Source of the DNA: Halichondria panicea
Taxonomy: Eukaryota > Porifera > Demospongiae > Suberitida > Halichondriidae
Assembly (NCBI RefSeq): GCF_963675165.1
Contig: NC_087379.1
Coordinates: forward strand, 2,484,201 to 2,548,200
Reading direction: 5' to 3'
DNA length: 64,000 nucleotides
The translations under genes were made by a program, and so were the position numbers. Each line of letters starts with the position of its first letter. The first letter of the stretch is position 1. The notes beneath the pieces were generated by a model, which saw nothing but the letters and a program-made list of their open reading frames with translations, had not been told where the DNA came from and did no database searches. Positions 48,222-59,626 of this stretch are shown here, one piece after another.

Positions 48222-49503
48222 ACAGCTGTTTGTATACAGTAGTATGTAGACCTTGCAAAATACTAAATCCTTATCATTACCACAAAACCACCATACAATG
48301 TAACAGCATGTAGCCTGAGTAGCCTCGTTCCCAGGCCTTACTTTTTCTTGCTGTTGTCACTGTTCATCCATGAAAGACATAGTGAGGCAGCAAAGAAAGA
48401 AATGGGCGTACAGTTAAGAAAAGTAAGGCCTGGTTTGGGAAATCGCGTGATCCACAAGGATTTTTATGAATGTGGGTGATATGTAGCCCACAATCGTGAC
48501 GTAAGGTATTCTCCCACGCGTTCAGAGTTTTAATAAGACTGTACTGAGACAACCACCAACCTGTGCTGCAAGTCAGATCAGAGTTAACCAGCGTGGCCAG
48601 CTCTGGTGGCAGTAGCTACCTGCTATATGATAATGATGACTAAGCTATTCTTGATCTAGAAAGACACAATGATAGTCTGATAGAATCTGAACACACAATT
48701 GCAAATTCAATCTAGACTAGTTACTAGTAGATCATCTAGCTAAGCCTCTATAGTGCTTGCAAACTTCCAGTTCCAAGTCCATGTCCAGCTTGCTGCTTTA
48801 TTAGTCATAGATTTCTGCGTGGGCAGTCCAACATCTCTAGCTCAGCATGCCCACGCTCATTTTCACCCTTCTACCACCCTTCTACCCTCACGCGACTTCC
48901 CGATACAGGCTCTCCTTTTTCCTAACTCTACGTCTATTTCTTTCTTTACTCCTCCAATTAATACCGTATTTTATCTCATTGAACAATTAATACAGTATTT
49001 TATCTTATTGAACGGTTGTGAAAGAACAGAAAAAGGAGAGCCTGTGTAGAGGCTATAGCCTGAGCAATGATGGCTTCCAGAACTTGTATGAATGTACTGT
49101 ACTTTTGAAGTCTAACATTTTCACAAAAATGGGTAATCTGCAAGATCCGTGAAAATTACCAGCTATAAGGTGGTATCAATGGTAGATGCTCTTATCTACT
49201 CTTGGTGGTATAGAAACTCACATACAAATTATGGTAAGGATTTGAAGTGGAGAATGGGCTGGGACTATAGCTTGCATATACCAGCAGATATACCTGTATA
49301 GCTACTAATCTGTCCACTGCATGAATGGAAAGCAGTGTGAACAGCATGCAAGTCTCAGCATAAAGCGTTAATTGGTAGATCCCCACTGTTCATGAGTTCC
49401 CATAGTCTAATTGTTTGCATAGCAACATTGTATGGTGGTTTGTGGTAATGTAATGCAGTGAATGATTTAGTATTTTGCAAGGTCTGTGCAAACAGCTGTA
49501 CAA
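48222..49503. repeat. 1.28-kb region bounded by about 90-bp inverted repeats
   Basis: The stretch around ACCTTGCAAAATACTAAATC and ACAAAACCACCATACAATGT at 48222-48315 returns inverted at 49415-49503 (ACATTGTATGGTGGTTTGTG, GATTTAGTATTTTGCAAGGT). A second set of diverged inverted motifs (AGGCTCTCCTTTTT / AAAAAGGAGAGCCTG) lies inside at 48908 and 49029. This is either a transposon or the scar of an inverted duplication. Confidence 0.6.
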
Positions 49504-49964
49504 CCTAGGCCTGCCCACAGTACTCACTTCATGGATGGTTAGACAATGAAATTAGTATCTTCCTTGTGTTGCCTTTTGCTTAATGTAATTTTTCTTATAA
49601 ATACTGTATAAATACCCGTAATTGCTAAACAGTTAAAGTTCGAGTACAACCTAAGATATTCTTAGCTACAGCTGCAATGTTGAAGTGTAGACTTGCCTAT
49701 ATAAAACTACTTAAACTTAAGCATAACCCAATCCATGCATTGGCTCAGAGCCCATTTCTTCACTGTGCGTATCAGAGAAAACTAATTAAGCCTCACTCTG
49801 CTATTCGTTGGCCTGTGAAAAATCGTATAGCTGTCCATTTGTTTATTTACCGTAGAATTCAAGTGGCAACTGAATACGGGAACTTCACTACACCTTTAAT
49901 CTGTGATGTTGTTTAATTAATCTCTGCAATGTGGGGTTGATGTGAAGTTAGGGTTAAGGTTATA

Positions 49965-51060
49965 GCTGCTTCTGCTCGCAGTTTGTATTTGTAGTGTTTT
50001 GTCAATTAAGGAGCCATGGGTGAGTGAGTGGATACACCTAGAATGCCTTCTGATTTTTATTGTTTTATTGTTGGCATAATTATAGATATCACTGAAAACT
50101 TATTATCTTATCAATCCTATATCTTGAGATTACCATAGTGAAGCTTCTCATGGCTAGCTTGTTGGTTGGTGTAAAGCCCTATAAAATAAATGGATAACAA
50201 AACAGTGTAACGCCACTGTACAATACATGGCAACATTTCACGTTTTTCGAGGGCAGAGCAGCTAACGCGAAAATTAAAACCGAGATAAACTCCCATGCAC
50301 ACACCTGTTATATTTCACACTATTGATAGGTGTGGTTTCCTGGCATTGAACCACGAATATTAAACCTACAAAATTTCTACTGACGGCTCTGGAGCCAAAT
50401 AGTGAAAATTTGAACCTGTGAAAATTTCCTGCTTATACGGTATCTCTCTTGGGTTTAACCTAGGAATAATTAGTGTTTTGGTAGTATAATTATATGCAGT
50501 TGTATACGGCTGAAGTTTTTTGCTTTAACAAAACAAAAGAAACGCATTGGCCCTTGCAGTCACAGCTCAGTGAGTTCTGTCTACGTATATTATAAGGATA
50601 CCATGCATCCAATCTGTACTTACTGCTTTCGCAAATTGTTGTCCCCGCATTATGGGATTATAACATTTCTGACTTTATAAGTAATTTAGCTAGATACCAG
50701 TGAGCCTACAACTGCAATGGTCTACTATACTCGTGTTTATATAGTTGTAAAGTTTAGTGTCTGATCGTTGCAATCTTACGTCATGGCTACACTGGAGATT
50801 AATTTTCGTTGTATTTGCCACGCCTTTAATATTTGCAGATAAATCTAATTAAAAAACAATTTTCGTGTAGGATCGCTAACCCACGAAATCAGCAAAAATT
50901 AAACCCCTCAAAAATGTTGCGCTATACGGTATAATAGAACTGCTGCACTGAGCTGAACAGTGTAACAGAACCACTGGTTTTGTGTTCTGTTTATTGTTGG
51001 AGTACTTAATTTAATAGGGAATTCCCAGGTACTTTTGGGCATCTGCAGTTAGTAGTTGCT
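49965..51060 (+). pseudogene. Unit IV: debris of an Ig/FN3 receptor
   Basis: 49970-50040 matches the end of the FN3 exon and its donor (GCTCGCAGTTTGTATTTG, then GTGAGTGAGTGGATACACCT), 50090-50150 matches intron 3 (CTTATTATCTTATCAATCCT) and 50994-51055 matches intron 4 (TAATAGGGAATTCCCAGGTAC). Order and strand agree with a fourth copy of the plus receptor. All exons before this are missing, and the intervening DNA is diverged and AT-rich. Confidence 0.7.
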
Positions 51061-51190
51061 ATAGCCTTTATAGTGGTACAACCCTCACTTAGAAAAGCAA
51101 TAGTATGGAGTACATGTACAGTATAAACTGGTTCAAGGAATAATACACCGGTCTCCATAAGTTTCATTGGCATATGGAGCTGTTAGTTAG

Positions 51191-51517
51191 TACCAAGAGT
51201 TTAATAATATATATATATAGAGAGAGAGACATAATAGAGTATATCGAGAGCTATAGTATCGAACGTATACTGTATATCAGATGTATGCAGAGAGTAACGT
51301 GACTTCCTGTATCTGTCACAAGCTTGGAATTTTCACACTGACCAATCCAATTAAGTGTGAGATCAAAAAGGGATTACATCACCCACACTTGGATTGGTCA
51401 GTGTGCAAATTCCAAGTCTATGACAGGTACAGGAATTTACGTTACTCTCCGGATACATCTGGTACACAGTATATGCCTATACTTCGATACTCTCTTCTCT
51501 ATTATATACTCTTGGTA
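51191..51517. mobile_element. Near-palindromic MITE
   Basis: TACCAAGAGT at the left and ACTCTTGGTA at the right begin two arms of about 130-160 bp that pair almost end to end (AGAGTAACGTGACTTCCTGT with its inverted partner near 51430; TTGGAATTTTCACACTGACC with GGTCAGTGTGCAAATTCCAA). Transcribed either way it would form one long hairpin. Confidence 0.78.
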
Positions 51518-51608
51518 TAGTACTACATGCACTTAGAGAAAATAGTGCTCCATATTCATAGTATTTTGATCAAAACTTTCCACTGTCCGGCAGGAATCAA
51601 TAAGAAAT

Positions 51609-51627
51609 GGCCTAACCCTAACCCTAA
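51609..51627. repeat. Short interstitial telomere-like repeat
   Basis: Three CCTAAC units in a row (the canonical animal TTAGGG on the minus strand). Too short to mean a chromosome end. It could mark a repaired break or be chance. Confidence 0.45.
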
Positions 51628-52696
51628 CGCACCACTTACAAGTACTTATGACACAACCTAAAAGCACCGTGTATATGAAGGAGACTTCTTGATGCCTTAC
51701 AATCTCTAAGGAGAGAAGACGAGTAACGAAGACCCTAGCTACTGTAACAGTGCCTTTAGTGTATAGATAGTAAATAAACACAATTTTGCTGTTAACTATT
51801 CTGAATGATCTAAGACATATCTCCATGGCAATCAAAGGTGGTGGGTATGTGTTGGTTTCTACTTTAGCAATGGAAAAAACCGCTAAGGTACTTCTGGAAC
51901 TATGGCACAACATTCCTGAATAGTTTCATAATCACCCTTATTTCCTGTTATGTAATCCACCATATATGCATGAGCAACTTTGCAGCATTCTCTCAAAACC
52001 TCTATAAATAGTCAATACACTACTTATACTATTTAGTTTTTCATGTTGGTTACTTTGTATAGTTATACTTTTTGCTTCTTGTGTATAGTTGCAACGAATG
52101 TTTTAATCCTATGTGATCGAATTCGAACAAAGATGAGCTCGCAACTCGAATTCTTGATTTTCATATCCCTGCTGATACTAGGATGTGGTGCTACCTCCCT
52201 GCCATGTACCTCTAAAGAAATAGAGGATTGCCGTTGCTATCCTCAGCTTGTCAAGGACGTTATAACGAATGGTAGAAATCAGTACAACATGCAAAAGGCC
52301 TTCTTTCCTCCCAACAAAGCAAATCCTGTCTTTATTGAGATTATGTACTACTTTTCTCTGAATGATCTTGCGAATGGTAGTACAAACTACTCTGATACTT
52401 CAGTAGGTGAAGCTTGGTATTGGTCCGAATCTACATTCTATCTTTTCCAGCCAATTGAGTCTCTTCAGTTCACATCCCTACTATTCACGGACAACCAACT
52501 ACGAAAGGAATTTTTAACTCTCTATCTATATACCACCTAACTGTTTCAAAGAAAACGACATTGAAAGGGATGAAATGATACAACTTCTAACGCAAAGGGT
52601 AAACTTGAATACATGCATGGGATCTATTATATTTTAGATCATGTTTGTCATAAATACTGCAATCTGATTGGTTAGAGGAAATGTTCTATCCAATTT

Positions 52697-52770
52697 AGAA
52701 AATCATGTACTTCAATAGAAAATCATGTACTTCAATAGAAAATCATGTACTTCACTTAGAAAATCATGTA
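52697..52770. repeat. 20-bp tandem repeat in the copy C intron
   Basis: AGAAAATCATGTACTTCAAT is repeated about 3.7 times, the last unit with a CTT change. It lies between the two exons of copy C. Confidence 0.8.
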
Positions 52771-52847
52771 GCAAAGATTAGATAAGAACATTCAAATCTG
52801 ATTGGCTAAATACTCATGGTTGCTATGATCTAAAATGCTTAGACACT

Positions 52848-52974
52848 GTTTAAGAAGTTTCCACATGATTTAGAAGTCCTCAGGGCTAGTAGAACCCTCA
52901 CTGCGTTCGGGATACTACAACCAGCCCTTTGGGCTTCTAAATCATGTAGAAACTTCCTAAACAGTGTCTAACTA
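52848..52974. mobile_element. Fold-back repeat in the copy C intron
   Basis: GACACTGTTTAAGAAGTTTCC and its inverted partner GGAAACTTCTTAAACAGTGT (here TAGAAACTTCCTAAACAGTGTC) bound about 125 bp, with inner arms ATGATTTAGAAG / CTTCTAAATCAT. One arm alone is found at 25160-25208, at the start of duplicated unit II. Confidence 0.7.
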
Positions 52975-54423
52975 TTATAAATATCTCTATCTATATCTAT
53001 ATATCTAGTATATATATGATTTAATTGTGCAATACATAATTATTACCTTTTCCCCCCTTATAGTTGAAACTATATGCAATAAGGCCAATGAGCACTTCTG
53101 TTGTGATTAATGATGGATATAGCCCAAAAGCAGAGAGTGTAAGTGCAATAATCCGCTACTATTCTGAAACACCTCAGTCTGTGATGTTTGGGCTCGTCAG
53201 CTCTGCATATGCACTTGTTTTTCAGATTGTATTCCCCTGTATTTTGATCGTTTGTATCTTCATTTTTTTTGTGTATCGTATAAATCCAAGTGACCTTACA
53301 CTTCCTGATGAGATTGCCGACAACAGCCCTAAACCAGCTGCCGCACAACAGGACAACAGCACTAAACTTGAGAATGATGATAATGTTTCAGCTATTGATA
53401 ACATGAACGGTATTATTATGTGTGTTTGCTCTTGCACGGTTGTTGTCTATGTGCTAGGCTTAGATATTGCTGCTCTAGGGAGAAGTGCCGCTGTAACTAG
53501 AGGACACATTTTCCAATGGTTCTCATATACTTATCTTTGGAAGTACACTGCTGCACAATCAGGCATCCCTATCTCGATGCTGTTTGAAGATATTATTATT
53601 ATGGCACTAACTATTACTTTTGCTTGTTTTAAGTTATGTAATTCGAAGAAGTGTAATTCGAAGAAGTGTTGTTCGAATTGTGCTAAGGTCAGCAATGCTT
53701 ATGTTCTTCTCGGTCCTGTCTCCTGCATTGTTGTTCATTCATTCCATATTCTTGTTGGTTTCATCCATGCACCGTACCATGCAACGAGCATCTTGGTGCT
53801 GTATTCTGTGGTTTTTTTTGTGTACATTTTTGCTATGAAATCCACATACCACTTGTTAGCAAAGGCTGGTAAGATTACGAGTGGTAATGAAAGAAATCGT
53901 TGCAGAAGGTTAAGAGATTGTTGCATAAATTGTTGCAGATCAAGAATTTGTGTCGTAATCTGCATGTTAATCTTGTCCATCATTCTCTTTATTGGCTTTG
54001 CTATGATCTATATGCTTCTCCTGTTTGTGCCTATCAATCTGGCCACTGAAGATGGTCCCACTCGAATCAACAGTATTAACCAAACCATAATTATTGGCAC
54101 TGATTACTGCAGCTGTGACCTACAAACTGTTTTTCAAACACGACAAACACGAACTTGTTCAGATCCTCATCAATGCAAAAGCTAAAATTTCGCCTGCCTG
54201 GAGTAAGAAACTGAAAAAGAGGAAAAAAGAAGAAATGGAGAAATTAATCTATGACCTCTTTGAAAAAACTGACTCCAAACGAGAATCGACTGATTCTAAG
54301 CAGGACAAACAAAACAAGACACAAGAAGGAGCCACAGGAACTGGATCCACTTTGCAAAATAGCAATCCCACAAAACCACAAACAGGAGACGGAGAGATAG
54401 AACCGGTGACAAGTGAACTATAG

Positions 54424-55319
54424 AGACTGACATTGCAAACTAAATTAGTGTTCAGATAGATTTGAAGAGCCCGGATTGCATACATTGGCTGTGTAATTTA
54501 TTTTATTTGTTGTTAGAACTTCTATATGATCTATAAGCATGCAAATTGATGTATATATATTTCAAGGGTATACAACTTTTGCTAAAAAAACCGTTAGAGA
54601 GGAGTTTGCGAATTTAATATTCATGGAGTATCAGCCTTTTGGCGCATGCAATATTTATGTTCGTGGGAATAAATGTTCGCGAAACACGCGAAAGTTGTAT
54701 ACGGTAGTTATCACACGCCATGAGGGGTTGTAACAGTATATGGTCTATCCGACTAGAACAATGTGAAAAGTTGCTAGGGGAAACACCAAAAAGCAATGAA
54801 ACAAGAAATCAGACAAGAGCATAACTCCAATCCTGTACTTTTTTCGCTGGTAATTTTTCCCGGCTAATCTTAGCAATTTTTGCTGCAGTGGGTACGTGAT
54901 GACTGTACCGCATGCATTTTGGAATGTGCGGACGTATAAATAAATCATGATGATTTGTGATGAATTGATGTTCCTAATACACATGCAGGCATACACAGTC
55001 CATCCATGCGTAGTGACATGCATGGATGATGATGTGGTGGATAAATGCATGTGCAACCTATATACAGTGCATCCAGCTTAGAGAGTAGATTACCACAAAT
55101 GTGTGAGTGGCTGTACTTAAATATCTTTTGATTGGAACCTTTTTAAGAAATATTATTGTGCTGATACCATTGTGTAGGTGAATGAATAAGCTACAACAAA
55201 TCCCAAAAAATGTCCATGAAAACATGAGGTGGTGGGTTTGGGGAGATTAATAAGAACAACAGCAAGTGAGTAATCGGTTAGAGTAATAAAACACTAACCT
55301 TAATATTTACCTTTGCAGG
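54424..55319. other. AT-rich gap downstream of copy C
   Basis: Holds the 3' flank of copy C and, at about 54565-54705, a diverged inverted-end repeat (GGTATACAACTTTTGC...GCGAAAGTTGTATACG). No exon is recognised until the orphan TM exon at 55320. Confidence 0.45.
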
Positions 55320-55439
55320 TGACCAGTCGGCTCTTCTGGTTGGCATAGTGATTGGCTCTGTTTTTCTGCTTCTTACTATAATTGTTTATGGGATTTCATT
55401 AGAGTACTGTGTATATACGTGTATGAAAAAACGAGAATA
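55320..55439 (+). pseudogene. Orphan last (TM) exon of an Ig/FN3 receptor, unit IV
   Basis: After an intact acceptor (TTTGCAG) it reads GDQSALLVGIVIGSVFLLLT and ends TCMKKRE-stop, still open and close to the last exon of units I and III. The upstream exons are absent or reduced to the debris at 49965-51060, and copy C lies between. The degraded echo of the same exon follows at 55500-55600, as in the other units. Confidence 0.75.
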
Positions 55440-58069
55440 GCATTTCGTGCTCCTTTTTTTTTTTATTATCACCCTTTTTGCCTAAATGTTAGTCCTACTA
55501 TAGTACGTGATTGGCTCTGTTTTTCTGTTTCTGTTTATGGGGTTTCCTCATAATTATATAGTAGTATACTGTGTACGTGTATGAAAAAATGAGAATAGCA
55601 TTTCGCGTTAGTACCTTTTTAAATTATTCATGCTTTGCCTAAGATAATGTTGGTCCTACTGTCTGACATGAATTAAATAGTGATCAAATGTACCAGAGGA
55701 GGTCCAACATGTGTGCATGAATCATTACAAGTAATTGGCCTGGATGTTTTTACGTGACGGCAATGACTTAACTTGTAGTGATTTGAGCACGCATGTCGAA
55801 CCGCCTCTGAAATGACATTGAATAACCCCACATTCGCAGGGGTAGAGCAATTGCTCTGTTTGTCCGCTTGTGACATGCGTGTGTGTGTGTGTGTAAACAT
55901 TAGCTGTGTGAGGGAACTGCACAATTTGATAATTTGGGTACTATATATATATAGCTAATAATGAGACAGTTCTTGAAACAATAATATGCTGTATTCTTAT
56001 ACCCTTGACTGTGTAGCCTTCAATTCCAAGCCGCGTGGATATATAGCCAGGCAGGGTGGTGGCTGGGTAGACAAGTTATTAACCACAATTCCAACACACA
56101 CACACAAAATACTGCAGGGCTGCACTATAGTCTATATAGCACAATCCACAGAAGATATAATTTATATGTACAGTGGAACTCCTCTATAACGGACAGTCAA
56201 ACCTTTGTGGAACAATGTTTTGGCCTTTATACAGAGGTGACCTTTACACAAACTGTTCATTTGGGACCTGGGTGCCTGGCCGTTATATAGCAACTGGCCT
56301 TTATTTGGAGGTGGTTGTTAACAGAGGTTCCACTGTATTATAATTATTATAGCTACAGTAGAGCGCGAAATTTTCGAGGCACTTATATTTCGTGGATTGG
56401 CCTCTAAAAACCATTTCGTTGCACAATGTTCGCGGAATGACTGCTTACCGGAAGCCACGCCTTTAAATCTTTGCATGATAGCAGGTAATTCTAATTAAAG
56501 AACACTTTTTGTGGACTTAATTTTCGTGTAGAATTCTAAGCCACAAAATCCGCGAAAATTAAGCCCCTCGAAAAGTTCGTGCTATACGATATGTACAACA
56601 GAATATGAAGAGAAACCTTAATAATTATAATCTCCAAACACAGGAAGTAAAGTGGGCTTATACATGTAAAGTACATAGATCACCAGAGAAGGTTGGACAC
56701 GATCGCGTGCACCACTTTTTTGCTGAACTGGCACAAAAATTGACCGATGAGTTCTATGTAAACTTCTAGCTGGTGTTGCACGGTCATTAGAGACTGAAGG
56801 TGTCTCTCTGGTTTAAAACTGTTATTAACCAACCCGATCCCCTCTATTCTGGCGAGTTATCAGTGCATACATGCAGTGTTTACTTGATTCTTGCCAGCCA
56901 CTATAGTGCAAGCTGCATACAGCACCGCTAAACTATATACTCTACCATTTAATCTTGGTCCAGCCAATCAACAGACACAGCTATAATTATAGTCAGGTCT
57001 TATAAGCTCAGCAAAGCAAGATTAGCCATAACTTTTTTTACAATTGTTCGATATCTATGGTAACGTGAGCAGAGACCTTAGGAATGTCACATGATTGATG
57101 ACGCATGGCCAACCTCCTCTGGTAGATCACAGTAGATCAGATTAATTAATTCACAATCTGTGTATAATTATTAGCAGTTTATGTTATGTAGCTTTGGTAC
57201 CTCCACCGAGGCATTGCACCCGCGGTGAATTGTTATGTTATTTTGTTATTCTTAGCTTTATTATTTATCATCCGAAGTACAAGGGAGATGTTATAATGTT
57301 CTATATTTAGTACTATGAATATTATGTTATGTCATCATCCTTGATTGAGTCACAAATGGTCTATTGAGTGGGCATTATAGCAACTGAAATCTATTCATTG
57401 CGTGGGATAGCTATAGATCCATTTGTTGCCCAGTGAGTGGGCAGATCAAAGCAATCCAGTGCTCTGTATATGGCATGTTGCATCACTACCATATACCGTG
57501 ATAGCAACCACAATGCACTGGGATTATATGCATCTGCACTATGTGTAAATGCAGTATATAGTTCGTGCTTTTGGGACTTATGGCCCACCCTCCTAAGCAG
57601 AATAGCAATACTCCATGGACAGTTTTGCTAATGCATGCACTCTTCTGAAATGGCTACCAACCACACACACTACGGTATACCTCGCTTGCGCATGCGCATC
57701 GAGGCATAACAACAAAACACTTATATAGTTTTCGCAAGATGCTCTATATACAATACAAAATATACGAAAATTTCCACCGCACGAAAATATCCCGCTATAC
57801 GGCACAACAGTTCTTGTGTAGACATACTTGCATCATTTGAATAGTTGTTAACTTAATTATACATTCATACAGTGAAAATTGCTTAATTATTATATCAAAA
57901 TCAAAGTAAAACTCTTGCAGAAAAATGACTATATACACGTACAATTATTAATACTAGTCTAAAGGTACATCATATCTATTATGTAGTATACAACTACTTT
58001 GCATGGTCACTGCATGTACGTGGGCAGGTGTTCATAAAACTGGGTTCAGCATAATTATGACTCAGACTT
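55440..58069. repeat. Unit IV 3' flank and unrelated repeats, no gene
   Basis: 55500-56100 matches the flank of units I-III (CCAAGCCGCGTGGATATATAGCC at about 56026). After that come a TA-bordered MITE (56169-56337), a TACCGTATAG-like inverted pair (about 56350-56592), a pair of ends CCAGAGAAGGTTGGAC / CCAACCTCCTCTGG (56682-57122), and pieces of the GAGGCAT-ended repeat near 57208 and 57708. Open frames are short and unrecognised. Confidence 0.55.
56169..56337. mobile_element. MITE with TACAGTGGAACTCC ends
   Basis: TACAGTGGAACTCCTCTATAAC at the left, GTTAACAGAGGTTCCACTGTA at the right, with TA at both borders; this is Tc1/mariner style. Length 169 bp. Inner copies of TATAACGGACAG and TGGCCGTTATATAG add further inverted structure. 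Confidence 0.8.
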
Positions 58070-59269
58070 TCATTGCAAACGTTTTTTCAGATGATCAGGT
58101 TTTTTATTGGGAAGAGGTTTAGGCAGGGGCTTTTTTGAACTTGTTTCTTGTTCTTGTGGTGGTACTTGTCGGAGTCCAGCTTTACTTTCTTTAAGATCTC
58201 TTTCACTTATACCCATCGTCACAACTTCTAACTTTTGCCGGGTACTTAGTCCATCTATTGGAATATTAATTTCTTCGAGTGGTTTGCTACTCGTAGCATC
58301 CACTTGCTCAGTGTCATTGCCTGTACCCGAACTGTTAGTATGAGGTGTACATGTAGCATGTGTAGTTTGGCTACTAACACACGTACACGCACACATACAC
58401 ATACGGTATTTGAAGTGGTTGTAGATTAGATCCTCGATAGCCTCTTCTTTACCTTTTTTCGGCATACTTTTCCACTTTGGATCATCTTTACTATCTTCTC
58501 GATTTTTCGCATTGATTAAAGTCTGAATATGAATGTTTGTCTTTTGTGGTTTGATAAAAAGTTTGTACACTCCCGCAGCACCTATGAAAGTAATGATAAT
58601 TGCACTGATACCCCTTATTTGCGTTGGTCCATCTTCGGTGGCAAGATTGATTGGTACAAAGAGAAGTAAAAGATATATAGCCGCAAAAACAACAAACAGA
58701 ATACATGACAGTATTATTTCCAAAATAATGATGCAGACATAGCTATAAACACCGCCAGGTTTCCAGTATTTGTATTCAGTGTCCTTAAGCTTAGAACAGC
58801 TCCAGCATTTACAGTACATTTTAGCTATTAGGTGAAATGATGATCTCAATGCAAAAATGTACACAAAAAAGGCAACTGAATATAAAACTAAAATGCTTGT
58901 TGCATGATATGTAGTGTGGATAAAGCCGACAAGAATATGAAAAGAATGAACAGTAATGCATAAAACAGGGCCAATGAGAACATAGGCACACTTCACTTTG
59001 TTTTTCAACAGTAATTTGATTATGATTAAAACCACTGTAAACAATATTATTATGATGTCTTGTGTAAGCATTGTCGGAACAATTCCAAATTGAAGTTTAT
59101 CATCACCTTCAAAGTTAGGATTGGTGAACCTAGGATAGATAATCCCTATGTCCATATCCAAAGTTCTAATTAAAGCAGCAATATCTAATCCAAGCACATA
59201 CAAAACAATGTTACAAGAACAGATGCACATAATTATTTCGTTCATAGTCTCAATTGAAAACTTGGGTCC

Positions 59270-59385
59270 TTGCTTAGTGCTCGTAGCAGTGCTGCTGCCG
59301 GATTGGTCACTTTCAGTGCTCGTAGCAGTGCTGCTACCGGATTGGTCACTTTCAGTGCTCGTAGCAGTGCTGCCAGATTGGTTGC
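59270..59385 (-). repeat. 39-bp coding tandem repeat in copy D
   Basis: Three units on the minus strand encode S(D/N)QSGS(S)TATSTE in the loop between TM1 and TM2; the first unit lacks one codon. Copies A and B have unrelated acidic sequence there (DQEDDNIHDMDS), so this loop evolves fast. Confidence 0.8.
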
Positions 59386-59626
59386 TTTCAATATCTTCCA
59401 ATTCTTTTATGTTTAGAATGTAATTGAAAAACGTAATGATGCTTAAAAGCAGAAAAATTGGGAAAAGAATCTGAAAACACAATGCATAGATAGAATTAGC
59501 GTCTCCATAGGGTACTGAAGATTGTCCTCGATAATAACGTTTTATAGTATTCAAACTCTCCGCTTTGGGGTTATATTGGCCATCAATCAAAGCAGTGACA
59601 CTCTGTCTCATTGCATATAACTTTAA

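Larger units (their letters stand above)
44966..49964. repeat. Duplicated 3' flank of unit III with several repeats, no gene
   Basis: Starts with an echo of the last exon (45030-45120) and the flank landmark CCAAGCCGCGTGGATATAGCC at about 45485. It contains the MITE 46610-46821, a small TIR element at about 47258-47371 (GCAGTGGCATAGGAAG / CTTCCTACGCCACTGC), another at 47413-47746 (AGAGGAGGCTGGAACCACTT ends), a direct repeat (AAGCCTTTCTGTGTCCTGAA) at 47983 and 48129, and a 90-bp inverted repeat pair at 48222 and 49415. No convincing exon is seen. Confidence 0.55.
52133..54423 (+). pseudogene. Seven-pass family, copy C, with two frameshifts
   Basis: Exons 52133-52598 and 53064-54423 align with copies A, B and D throughout: signal peptide (MSSQLEFLIFISLLILGCGA), KEIEDCRCYPQL, KAFFPPNKANPVF, STFYLFQPIESLQFTSLLF, seven TM segments, the VHSFHILVGFIHAPYHATS motif and VPINLATEDGPTRI. 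Exon 1 has four extra bases at about 52527 (CTATCTATATACC), giving a stop after LYLYTT while the ancestral frame continues to the donor in the neighbouring frame (NCFKENDIERDEM). Exon 2 has one or four extra bases at about 54090 (ATAATTATTGGCACTG), after which KLFFKHDKHELVQ continues in another frame. Both changes are +1 modulo 3. Splice sites are intact. Assembly error is the main alternative. Confidence 0.8.

Noticed and set aside
51609-51627. Chromosome end or telomeric array
   Set aside because: Only about three hexamers, with ordinary sequence on both sides.
58107-58343. Plus-strand frame opposite the copy D tail
   Set aside because: Mirror of a well-supported coding exon; no splice partners or signal.
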